Shown here piece after piece: positions 45,579-56,146 of a stretch of DNA of 64,000 nt (position 1 is the first letter of the stretch; every line of letters starts with the position of its first letter). Source of the DNA: Neodontobutis hainanensis (taxonomy: Eukaryota > Chordata > Actinopteri > Gobiiformes > Odontobutidae); NCBI GenBank assembly GCA_024349245.1, contig JALDNG010000001.1:818001-882000 (forward strand), read 5' to 3'. The notes below the pieces were generated by a model. It saw only the letters and a program-made list of their open reading frames with translations, ran no database searches and was not told the DNA's origin. The position numbers and the translations under genes are program-made.

Positions 45579-46834
45579 TCATAGAGTCTCATATGGACAG
45601 TCCAAATGGGCGGAGTCTGAAACTCCAGCTGAATCCACTGCAGAGACTGTTTGGTACAGATCACTTGTCGGCTCCTGAAGAGTGTCGTATGTGTCCATTT
45701 CCTCTCCATCCTTCAACAAATACACAGCAATATTGGTCTGGTGTTCTGTATTATTCTGTAGGGTTTATTTTTCTGTGTCTACTTCAGAACATTTTATACA
45801 TTGATAAATATTACAATACCTTCTCAAACTGATGCCCTTGTGGTTCTGATTGTTGTCTGTAAAAAAAAGAAAAAAAACTACATTAGGATTCAGTGATAAT
45901 ATTTTCACATTAGGAGTCGACTGTAAACATGCTGTAGTCCTCTCATCCATCATTAAGTCTCACCTGTAAAGTATACTTCTGTAAATCAGTCCCAGAATTG
46001 TTCCAAAGAAGATGACAAAGAGAAGCAAAGAACAAATGATAAAAATAATAATGGTCATAAGATTGATGTGAGCTGGGTTCTCAACAGTAGTTCTGTGGGT
46101 TTCCTCCTCTGAAACAGAAGGAAGTCAAAGGTCATTCTGGTCTCATATTGTTGTAAATGTTGTTGTAAATGAATCTTTGTTAAATATCACACTGATGAAA
46201 TGATTTGGAAAATAGTCTTAATAGGGCTCTAACTTAATCCTCCATTATTTAGGCCTGAAAAATCACATTGTTCAGCATTTTCAACACCATTAATATATTG
46301 TTTTCCCAGCAGGCAGGCTCTTGGTTTACATTGGTCATTTAAACTCATTTTTTGATGTATTGTACTGGCCTCATACCTTCCACAGTGACGTTGAGCTCAA
46401 GTATAAACCTGCCAATCATTCTTGAACACTCGCAGTTATACATCCCACTGTCCTCTGGTGTTACATCCATCAGGTGGAGGAACACAGTCTGGTTTTGTGT
46501 CATCAGTCTGATTTTTGATCCACATTCGTTCTTAAAGCCCTCCTCGTAAGAATAAAGTAAACATGTCTTGTTTCTGTTTGGCTCTGTTTGGATCTTACAA
46601 GCTATAACAGTGATGTTATCCTCTGTGTCGTTGTTACAGACTGGAGTCATGTCTGCTTCTGCCCCAATACGTTTCTCTAAAGTCACTGCAACACATTGGA
46701 AAATGATTAATATAATGTAGTATGAAATTAGAATTAATAAAAAAATAAATCCTTGCTGTACCTTTGTTGGTAAAACACACAGTTAATGGAAGAATCAGAA
46801 AGAAACATAGTGTCCTCCTGCACAACCTGTTCAT
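45579..46834 (-). CDS. Receptor B2: single-V Ig membrane protein with ITAM-like tail
   Basis: Duplicate of B1. Exons (minus): 46762-46834, 46377-46685, 45964-46108, 45820-45856, 45579-45710; 696 nt, 231 aa, all phases kept. Differences from B1 in the V domain include FKNECGSK for FMNECGSK, MYNCEC for MYHCEC and RFILELN for RFIFDLN. The tail keeps TYDTLQEPTSDLYQTV and the terminal YETL. Exon lengths are identical to B1, so both copies look functional. Confidence 0.78.
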
Positions 46835-47179
46835 TCTGCTCCAAGAGTGATGCAGGCACAAAGAGAACAGAAACTCGACTGAAGTGAGAGTTGACTCTGT
46901 TTAGAAAGTGGATTTACTCAGGGTATTAAATGCAAGGTGAGAATAAATAACAAAACTAAATATGTAAGTATGGCTGTGGTAGTGAGTCTGAGTGGAAAAT
47001 AATGCAGTGCACATTTACACACTTTCATTTATTCTTGTTTTTAACCTTGTGGTTTAGTCACACACCGTCTTTTTGTTCACAAAGCCTTCACAGCACATTT
47101 TGGACTCTTTTTCACTTTAACTCTAAACCCACAATAAAGAACACAATCAGCAGGTTGAACCTTTGTGACAATCTTACAC

Positions 47180-47185
47180 TTTATT
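47180..47185 (-). terminator. Poly(A) signal behind the C2/A3 tail exon
   Basis: AATAAA on the minus strand, same place as in unit I. Confidence 0.55.
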
Positions 47186-47269
47186 TAAGCCTAGTCAAAA
47201 AGACACTTTCTCATAGAGTCAATAACATGTAATGAATTACATCCAGAAATGTTTTAATAAAGAATATAT

Positions 47270-48966
47270 TCATAGCGTTTGTGAGTCTGAAACTCCAGCT
47301 GAATCCACAGCAGAGACTGTTTGGTACAGATCACTTGTCGGCTCCTGAAGAGTGGCGTATGTGTCCTTTTCTTCTCCATCCTTCAACAAATACACAACAA
47401 TACTTCAGAAGATAACGGAGCATTGTATAAATGGTTAAATAGTAATAACATACCTTCTGGAGCTGATGACCTGCTGCTTCTGATTGTTGTCTGTAAAAAA
47501 AGATAAACTACATTAGGATTCACTGATAACATTATCCATCATATAGTCCTACCTGTGATGTATTCTTCTGTAAAAATAAGTCTCAGAAAAGCGTGATGAC
47601 AAAGATAAGCAAATAACAAAGTATAAAAATATTAATACAATCGATGAAAACTGCAGTGTTTTTGGTGTTCCTCTGAAAGAGTTAAAGGTCACTCTGGTCT
47701 AATATTATTGATCGTAAATGTTGTTGTACTGTTATTGTGTCTAAATTGAGAAAATAATATGGCATCTTTGTTGAATATCACATTGTTGATATAAACTATA
47801 GTGACCAGTGACTCTTTAATTTGGTCCCACACTAAATGAATCACCATCTTAATCCTTAATTAGTTAAACATTAAAAATCACAATCTTCAGCACTCTAAAG
47901 AGAACTAACTTTTAGTTTATTTTTTTGGTTTAAGATATTGGTCATGTAAATTAGTTTTCGATGTATTGTACTGGCCTCTTACCTTTCACATTAAATCTGA
48001 GACAAAGTATAAACCTGCCATCTAGTCTTATACACTGGCAGTGGTACATCCCACTGTCCTCTGGTGTTACATCAGGAGGAGGAACACAGTGTGGTTTTGT
48101 GTCATTAGTCTGATCCTGGAGCCACATTTGTCACATTTAAACTACACAGTCTATTGTTAAAACAGGAAATGAGACATGTTGGACTTGATGTACGCAGAGT
48201 ATCAACCCCAAACTGACAATAACTTATATTTCAAAGATTTGTTTTGTTGTGCATTAAAGACTTATGATGAAGTAAAAGGATAAGTCTTACCTGTGACGCA
48301 CCCTTCTAATGATTAATCCAAATATTAGTGAAGTTGGAACGAGGGATGCAGTTAAACCTATTATAACAACCGCCTCATTTGACATTTGTGAAGAATTTAA
48401 ATTATTTACACTCTCTGAAATTAAAGCAAACAATAAATATGAAAAAATATAATAAACAGTACAGTTTTTGTAATTATTGGTAACAAAGCATGAGGTTTCT
48501 ACTCTTGTACCTTCCACAGTGACGTTGAGATCAAGAATAAACCTGGCATTCATTCTTGAACACTCGCAGTGATACATCCCACTGTCCTCTGGTGTTACAT
48601 CCATCAGGTGGAGGAACACAGTCTGGTTTTGTGACATCAGTCTGATTTTTGAGCCACATTCGTTCTTAAAGCCCTCCTCGTAAGAATAAAGTAGACATGA
48701 CTCGTTTTTGTTCTGCTCTGTTTGGATCTTACAAACTATGGCAGTGATGATATCCTCTGTGTCGTTGTTACAGACTGGAGTCATGTCTGCTTCTGCCCCA
48801 ATACGTTTCTCTAAAGTCACTGCAACACATTGGAAAATGATTAATATAATGTAGTATCAATAGAATTATTAAAAAAACAAATCCTTGCTGTACCTTTTTT
48901 GGTAAAACACACAGTTAATGGAAGAAGTAGAAAGAAACATAGTGTCCTCCTGCACAACCTGTTCAT
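47270..48966 (-). CDS. Receptor A3: type-A V and membrane exons joined to type-C ITAM tail
   Basis: Exons (minus): 48894-48966 (MNRLCRRTLCFFLLLPLTVC), 48511-48819, 48291-48414, 47454-47490, 47270-47380; 654 nt, 217 aa. This is the most diverged A copy: its V domain reads EDIITAIVCKIQTEQNKNES and CECSRMNARFILDLN. As in A2, the A tail exons are gone, with only about 10 bases of exon 4 (actgtgtagt) left at 48139-48149. The C-type connector and ITAM tail are the next in-phase exons. The membrane exon is unchanged from A1 and A2. Confidence 0.62.
47553..48138 (-). pseudogene. C2: broken V and membrane exons of the third receptor type
   Basis: Same structure as C1. The V remnant (47983-48138) has the same 4-base loss. 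The membrane remnant (47553-47672) is 120 nt, which breaks phase differently from C1 (110 nt). The lesion in V therefore predates the 3.8 kb duplication, while the membrane-exon indels differ between copies. Confidence 0.8.
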
Positions 48967-49338
48967 TCTGCTCCAAGAGTGATGCAGGCACAAAGAGAAC
49001 AGAAACTGGACTGAAGTGAGAGTTGACTCTGTAGGAAATAACTTTGCACAGGTTAAAATATACAGGGAAACATACAATACCTATACTACATCACTTGTTA
49101 TGTCTGTGATGTCACACTGTATCTGCTGTTTAAGGCAGGCGGGTTATAAATGAAGTATGCTTGTGGAAGTGAGTCTAAGCTGACCATTACATTTATATTA
49201 TTTTCTTCTTCTTCTTTCTTCTTCTTTTTTTCTTATTTATAAGATTGTGACTTAGTAGCAGGTAGTCATCATGCATGAGAAGCCAAAGCACTCCCTCTAC
49301 TACTGTATGTGTATTATCTAGCATCTTCTGTATTATAT

Positions 49339-49384
<46 letters not shown>

Positions 49385-50001
49385 TTCTTGAAATATGATT
49401 CCAAAGTTATGCATAGATAAGCACATTATTATTTGTAAGATAATGTAAACTCTCCATCACCAGTATTGTCCTGCTCTTGAGCTTGAGTTTTAAAATCAAA
49501 CACCATAATAAATCCACATTATTAATCAGACTGTTGCTTTCAGATTAGGCTCAATTTTGAAAATTATATCATAAAATACATAAATCAAAAACACTAGAGA
49601 ACTGCATAAAAATAATATCTCTCAAATATTTTAATTAAACCCACACACACAAAAAAAACTAAGAAAAGTGGTTAGTACATTTGCTGCTATCTGTAGTAAT
49701 TGTAAAAGAAGACCAACACTGATGACAAAGTCACACATTTCTGAAAGTGTGATGTCTTCACAAACAGTTCTCAGGTAAAACCGTTTGTGAAATCATCTTT
49801 AAAGGAAATGCACGACCACATATCTGCGGTAAATGTAACATTTCTCTGAAAGCTTACAAGCCTCAGTTGAGTGTGAAGCCCATGGAGAGTATATTACAGA
49901 GGTGTCTATCCAAACTATTTTCTTTTTATTGTATGAGTGTCAATACTCATTGTACCCAAAGAGCTCTTGAAAATTGTGTTCATAAATATTTCATTTTTGT
50001 A
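48967..50001. other. Region between receptor A3 and D, no intact exon seen
   Basis: The first 200 bases are the conserved upstream region shared by all A and B genes to about 49030, then diverging. A (TA)n run lies at 49345-49380 and a CTT-rich run at 49201-49232. The rest is AT-rich without a supported exon. Confidence 0.45.
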
Positions 50002-50735
50002 CTAGTGATTGATTGTGATAGTTTCGTAAAGGGGTGTTTCAGGTAGTTGAAGGGTAGTGTAGGTGTCATTATCCTACAAGAACCAACAAAACAAAACATC
50101 ACATTTCCATATTATACTCCACAAAGCAACAATAAGAAGCCACACTGTTCCATTAGTTTTGGAAATGATTATAAGTTGGCTGGGTTTGTAGATGGTTTGA
50201 TCCTTTGAGAAAGTGTTAACAATTAGCTGAACAGTATTGTACTTCTGAAATTGTCATTGTTCATGTAAGTAGTCTTTACCTTATTTTCTTTTCAGGGCAA
50301 TTCCAAGGAATACTCCAACTATACAAAGACTGCAAGCAGCACCAGCAACCAGTGTGATGAATAGTGTAGGTTAAACCAGGCAATGTGGTGGCCTTTTCTC
50401 CTAGAATCAACAAAAAATGTTAAAAAGTAATAGTTTACAGGGACACTACAAAGGATCACGTTACCTTCCACATGAAGATTTAGGTCGACATCCAAAAGTG
50501 AGCATTCACACTTGTATTCCCCACTGACCGCTTGAGTTAAGCTGCTCAGATTTAAGTAAATGTGGGCGTTTTCTTTCACTAGTTTATACCTGGGGTCACA
50601 GTCATGGTCAATATCTTTAATAGATGACACTTGTAGCCACTGTTCCTCCTGGTGCTGATCTTACAGACTAAAAGTGTGACCACATTTAGAAAGACATCGG
50701 TGCACACTGGGATCACATATGGCTACCAGGCTAAA
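50002..50735 (-). pseudogene. Receptor D: degraded distant member with a consensus ITAM exon
   Basis: The tail exon (50002-50073, acceptor cttgtag) gives TYTTLQLPETPLYETI, a perfect YxxL/x7/YxxI ITAM, then stops. The V region (about 50461-50735) shows IPVCTDVFLNVVTLLVCKIS in one frame. After a frame change it reads DCDPRYKLVKENAHIYLNLS and SGEYKCECSLLDVDLNLHVE, matching the A/B V layout. The membrane region (about 50280-50395) has a hydrophobic stretch, ITLVAGAACSLCIVGVFLGI, but not in the frame that the flanking phases require. No leader exon was found. It could be a pseudogene or a gene with assembly indels. Confidence 0.6.
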
Positions 50736-51324
50736 AGGTAACAATTTAAACCAAACATGCTGCTTCTTCCACGACTAGCACTTTGTAGGCTTGCTACATG
50801 TGCTTTCTTTCTTTTGTAGGTTGATCAAACATGTGAAACACTGCTGATCTTTTGGAGAATATTGCCGTAACCATGATTGACACACAAAGTGACACACAAA
50901 GTGCGCTGCTTTGGCTTTATGGCATTGACGGCAGTAAAGAGGGGAAAACTGGGAAAATGTTTTGCAGATATCTCCACACAGACACGGGACAGGTGGCTTG
51001 GAAACAGGACGGTCCCGGCTCAGACGTGTCGTCTGGTCACCCTATACTTTTGGCAATTATTGGCTTAAGTAAATAGAAAGCTTAACGATACAGCTGATTT
51101 TTATTAAATTCAGTTAACGTAAGTGTCGTTATAGCCTACCTTTGTTTCTGTGTAGCCTTAAAATAAAAGATATCAAAATATGTATACAAAATGCAAATCA
51201 TTTTCGCACAGTAGCCACGGTGTGGCGCCATTTTAACATGAGTTTACGTAGGCACAAAGGCTGCTGGGAAATTTTTACTCAGGAAGTGTTTTTAATAAAC
51301 TCATGTAACGGCGACGACACTAAG
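50736..51324. other. Receptor D / gemin8 intergenic region and probable gemin8 first exon
   Basis: No coding region supported. A donor-like taag|gtaagt at 51324 could end a non-coding first exon of gemin8. A plus-strand open frame at 50852-51076 has no recognisable content. Confidence 0.35.
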
Positions 51325-51383
51325 GTAAGTAGTAGCCTACTTTAACTGAATAAGTAGTAGAACAGAATAAATAAGTGCGTGTT

Positions 51384-51492
51384 GCCCTCTGTCTTTATGA
51401 TACACTGTTTCTTTATTTTTATTTACTATCTATGATTGTCCTCTGTCTTTATGATACACTGTATCTTGATTTTTATTTACTATCTATGATTG
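51384..51492. repeat. Two-copy 54-bp tandem repeat
   Basis: The block 'cctctgtctttatgatacac ... ttatttactatctatgattg' occurs twice back to back with a few substitutions, in the probable first intron of gemin8. Confidence 0.85.
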
Positions 51493-51581
51493 CGAGTAAA
51501 CATTAGTCAAATTCTGTTCACAGTCTGAAGACATGATATATAATCAAGTTATCTGAGTCTACCTGACCTCATATTACAGAT

Positions 51582-52524
51582 ATGGTAAGGTATTTAAAAC
51601 TTTTTTGCATTATTTTTGGTTAATCAAGTCTTTTTTAATATATCTTTTTAACATATTTTATATGTTGATTTTTGTTTTTGGCAAATTGTTGCAATGTGCC
51701 TAGATGCACTGAATTGCAGTTCATTAATTTCTGTTACAGGAGGACATAAACACTGTGAAGTCCTGGTTCTCCAGCCCTGTGTACAGCCGCTACTGGGAGC
51801 ACTACCAGCAGGCTATGGCCTGGCACCAGAGACACAGGCGTGCCTACCAAAAAGCCTTAGAGGCTGCCTACGGCCCTGGCTACTACCAGCAACAGTATCA
51901 CACTGGCCAGGGCCGCTACGCTGGCTGGCAGTCAGGAAAGAGCCATGAGGAAGAGGAGGTGGATGAAGAGAGCACCTCGGACAGCGAAATAGAGTGTGAT
52001 GTCAGTAACATGGAAATCAGCGAGGAGCTGCGGCAGTACTTCGCCCAGACAGATAAACACAGAGAGGAGCTTAGTAAGAAGCCATGTAGTAATACGTCAT
52101 ATACAAAAGTGTTGTACAAAAATCCCACTGAGCAAGATCCATACAGTGTAGTATGTTAAGACAACACAATGTAATGGCAAAAGCTTTCACACATTGTCTC
52201 ATTTAGAGGTGTGTCAGGAGACTGTGCAGCCTGCTGTTAGAGTAATGGTGATTTCCTGTGTTTACAGAGAAGCAGCAGCAGATGGAAGCGGAGCAGGACA
52301 CCTATGTGCCTGCTGACCAGGACTTGCACAGCGCCTCCTGGCGAAGCACTGTGGCTCCTCCCACAGAGCGTCCTGGTGAGAGACGTGCAGCTGAGATGAA
52401 GAAACTGTACGGCAAAGATGCACCCAAGATCATGGCCATGGAGGCAGCCATGCAGCTCACATTCGACAGAAACTGTGACCTGAAGCAGCCAAAGTTCTGG
52501 CCTGTGATCCCACTGAAACTATAA
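51582..52524 (+). CDS. gemin8: Gem-associated protein 8, 3 coding exons
   Basis: Component of the SMN complex, which loads Sm proteins on spliceosomal snRNAs; Gemin8 bridges SMN to the Gemin6-Gemin7 pair in cytoplasm and gems. Exons: 51582-51584 (only the ATG), 51740-52073, 52268-52524; 594 nt, 197 aa, in phase. Family blocks are clear: WFSSPVYSRYWEHYQQAMAW, SEIECDVSNMEISEELRQYF, APTERPGERRAAEMKKLYG and the C-terminus FDRNCDLKQPKFWPVIPLKL. The first coding exon probably begins at 51524 after a cag acceptor and contains a short upstream ORF (seven codons) before the ATG. The protein is shorter than the roughly 242 aa human form in the variable middle. Confidence 0.93.
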
Positions 52525-53232
52525 TTGCTGCAGCTGCTTTGTCACCTCCTTCAATGTGACTGCCCAAGCTCCTGAAACAGAAGTAATGATTGGGTTCTCT
52601 ATTGTTTACAAGATATTTTGAGCCCAAAATATGCTACAATTAGCTAAGCGTCTGCTCAGTCAGTCATGGCAGTGTCAGATGCTCCAGATGAGGACTAAAA
52701 GACATAATTTTGGTTGTTGCATGGACTATGGGGTATAATAGTGTTTTGCTCTTTCCCATAAACCAGAGAAAACTATATTGATTTTGAAATAGTATTGACC
52801 TTCCAAAGCACCAAATAAAAGTGGCTGGGGATGGAAATAAACAGTAAAACATTTAATCACCTTTGATGATGTAAATGGTTTAAACAACATGTGTCTCTGT
52901 CTTTCCACTTAATCTATTTAGTTTACCCTCCAGCTCACAGATGTCTTACGCTGGGGTGGCTCTTCTTAGGCCTGTCAACTTTGTTTAACCATAGAAAACA
53001 CTCTCTCCGCTCCTCTGCAGAAATGAAGACAGGCTACTGCATGACTGCACATGATAGTTTACTTTTGGAAAGTTCTGAAAAGACTTTTAACCCCACTCTG
53101 TAATTCTGACATTTAATTAAGATCAAAGCTGTTTTGTGTATTTTCTGGGATATGTTAACTATTCTGTGTTTACACCGAGGTGCAACATTTTCACAGCTGT
53201 GTATTGTAGATTTTAATGTGAACCCTTTTCCT

Positions 53233-53238
53233 AATAAA
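53233..53238 (+). terminator. gemin8: Poly(A) signal, gemin8
   Basis: AATAAA about 710 bases beyond the stop; a nearer AATAAA lies at about 52814. Which one is used is unknown. Confidence 0.5.
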
Positions 53239-53529
53239 AGTTTGATAGGTGGATACCAAAAATATATGTCCGCTTTATTTTGAAATGTCTTTTATGCTTT
53301 CTTATTTTAGTATTAAGAGCTCTTGTTGAAGGCCTGGATTAATGAAGTGTGATCCATTTCTAGTCCAAGGCCGTGAAGCCACCCCTCCCCTCCTTGTGAT
53401 TCCCAAACGGGACGTCCACTCCAGTTGTGTGCCTCCTGCCCCCCCTCTTCAAAGGAACTTGTGGACAGCACGGAGGAGGTTTGCATTCACGTCTTGTCTC
53501 AGAGCTTAAACCTTCACCCACACTTCAAA

Positions 53530-53533
53530 ATGG
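53530..53533 (+). CDS. gpm6b: gpm6b alternative first coding exon (encodes Met plus one base)
   Basis: The sequence ATGG|gtaagt ends a probable first exon that begins somewhere after 53400. A coding content of just one codon plus one G is the structure of exon 1 in the PLP/M6 family (PLP1 starts M-G). The end phase (1) equals that of the exon at 60830-60899. Both can therefore splice to the same downstream exon, which in vertebrate GPM6B begins with the Gly-Cys-Phe-Glu-Cys-Cys block. The downstream exon is outside the window, so this is inferred from phase, position and family knowledge. Confidence 0.55.
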
Positions 53534-53572
53534 GTAAGTGTCTTTTTTGCAAATAACTGAATGCATTTGATT

Positions 53573-53575
<3 letters not shown>

Positions 53576-53617
<42 letters not shown>
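53576..53617. repeat. (TA)n microsatellite
   Basis: About 20 TA units, 40 bases after the alternative gpm6b donor. Confidence 0.95.
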
Positions 53618-53620
<3 letters not shown>

Positions 53621-55441
53621 GCATAAACACATTTTGGAGTGGTTTTCTTTGTGTGGAGGCTGCTGTTGGTGTGGACTCTGTGTGGTCGGTTGAACGTCAT
53701 CGTTTCGCTCTAATGTGCACGCCGGCTAATCACTTTAAAGGTTTAACTGACTGGAACCTCCACCGTGTCTCAACTTTCACTGCATTACTTTAAGTTTATT
53801 ACATCTCTAGCCCAAATAATGCCTTTAAAGGCTGAATTTATTTTGAGGTTCAGTATGAAACAAACATAGCTTTTTAGTATGACTTATTTATGTGCGTGGA
53901 CATGAGCAGGACTGTGCTGAAAGCTCTAAAAGCTCAGGGGAGGGTCTGACATGCATGAAGAATTCACAAGATTTCTTCAAAATATTTAATAGAGATTCAC
54001 AAATTAGCTTAGTTGTGCATGCCAGTTATTCCTTCTACATTTGGCTGCAGTTTAAAAAAGTGAGGTAAATTGATTGTTACCCATGTATACCCCCTCATGT
54101 GAGAGTTTATGGGATTAGAGGAAGTGATCTGCCACCTCACTCCAGATTATGATGAGCCAAAATGTGTTATGTAAAAGCGACAGAAGGCTTTTTGCTTACC
54201 CGACATGCATCTTTACAATCTTAGTCAATTTCTGAACTGTATCATCTGTCATTTGTTTAGTTCTTGCACAAAGCTCATCATTGTCTCTGTGACTTAAAAA
54301 CAGTAGCGTTCCCTAAATTTCAAGTGGCCACTGATCCTTTTATAATGCATATGTTTCACTCTGCAGTCTCTTGCTCTTTCTTTCTTTGTCTGTCCGTTCA
54401 CAACATCTGTTTCCAATAAGGCCGCTGTGGCTTTTTATTGCCCGCGGGCCGGTAAGAGGTTGAGAACAGGCAGGATGTAGCCAATGACATGATTTACTCT
54501 GAAGGGGGACTGGGTCCATTTTCAGCAGGAGGCCGCTGTAAAGTTTTCATTTCTTGAGTTGTGCCCTCCAACTAACTGCCACTTTGGGCTGATCACAGAC
54601 GCTGTCGTCTTTCATCTGAACTTCACATCTGCTGCGCTCGTTGTCTCCCCACGCGTCCTACTCTTCATCATCATTACTCTTTCCATTCCCCCACGCGCTC
54701 CTCCTCTTCAGTCCAGCCTTTTATGCTCTCAGCCACAGTCTCAGTGGGATCAGCCTGTATCCTCTTGCATCCTCTCCTGTGGCTCAACCCCGGTGCTCAT
54801 CTGCTCGAGGGATACTCAGTGGAACGGTAAAAGAGCAGGCTGGATTAAAAAAAAGGTGTAGTGAATGCAAATAACACTTGATAAATGTTTTTTGGGTTGT
54901 TGCATTATATAAACAGGCTGAGGAAATGCAATTGGACAGAGTTTTGAAAGTTTCTACTTCAAATCTGAAGCTCAGACCAATACAAAAGGTCAATAAAATA
55001 CATAAGTCTGAAGAAATAATTTCCTGACGGCATATTGAAGGTAGATGATTGTGGCTGTGATGTGGATTAATCGATTACTCTGGTTCTGAAACATGCCATG
55101 TGCTGAGAGAAGAGGTTTTATTACATTTCCTGTGGCATACTTTTAGCTTTGTCCGCTTCAGATTTTCTTTGTGTTATTATCAGTTTTAAACTGGAACTTT
55201 AAAACAAGTTTATGGTCACTTGTCTTTGTTAGTCCACCAGGTCCTCATGCATTTACACGCTCTTCACTATCTGTTTAATAATTGATTAATCTACTTGAAA
55301 GCCTCTCACTAGATGTTGGTCGTTTAGATAAATCTCACCTTTACAAATGATTGCGGGGGTGGTGAACACTGTTGGTGAAATGGTTTTCTCCAGGTACAAT
55401 CCCAAGCATTACTTCTTTGCAATTCTAGACCCATGAATATG

Positions 55442-55533
55442 ACTGTGTGTAATGCTCACTCTGTGTTTATTGCTGTGTGTAATGCTCACTCTGTGTTTAT
55501 TGCTGTGTGTAATGCTCACTCTGTGTTTATTGC
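55442..55533. repeat. Three-copy 30-bp tandem repeat
   Basis: The unit 'tgtgtgtaatgctcactctg' plus 'tgtttattgc' occurs three times with no visible change, suggesting a recent expansion. Confidence 0.95.
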
Positions 55534-55931
55534 TAGAGGAGGCATAGAACTCACTACAAACCCGATCTTTCCAGTGTGCACCTGTGCCTACTCCCCACCC
55601 ACTTCCACTTCGCTCATTCTCCTCCTCCTCTTGGTTTGTCTTTTCCTTTTTGTGCTGCATGTCAGTGTGTAACGCGCAGCCCGACGGCTACTACTGAGGT
55701 GTCGAAATCAGTCTCTGTCGAGAGGACCTGTTGCTGTGGAAACAACGATGCAGCGCACAAAGCTGCTCAGAGGCGGGCGTTGCTGCACACGCTTCGCGCT
55801 CCGCCAACGACTCATCCCACACACGATGGAAATAGAACAACAGCATCTACGCACTTGACCCCGGACTAAAGTGAGCTAGCATTTCCCCTCACCCCACATC
55901 CACGCGCCCATCTCTGATTTAATGTTGACGA

Positions 55932-55962
55932 CCCCCCCCCCCCCACACACACACACACACAC
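55932..55962. repeat. Poly-C followed by (CA)n
   Basis: About 13 C residues, then about nine CA units. Confidence 0.9.
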
Positions 55963-56039
55963 TGACTCACTGTACAGTAGGTCACAAGTGCTCTGTCACA
56001 TGACTCACAGTGTTCACATGATGAGCACGGGCCGAGGGG

Positions 56040-56041
<2 letters not shown>

Positions 56042-56132
<91 letters not shown>

Positions 56133-56146
56133 TGTGTGTGTGTGAG
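56042..56146. repeat. (GT)n microsatellite
   Basis: About 105 bases of GT repeats with two T interruptions. Confidence 0.97.

Larger units (their letters stand above)
44341..48139. repeat. Tandem duplication unit II (about 3.8 kb)
   Basis: Repeats unit I with A2, B2 and the C2 remnants. A partial third unit (A3 with its upstream region) continues to about 49010. Units I/II and II/III meet at the same kind of join: A-type exon 4 cut and fused to the truncated C V exon. Confidence 0.9.
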
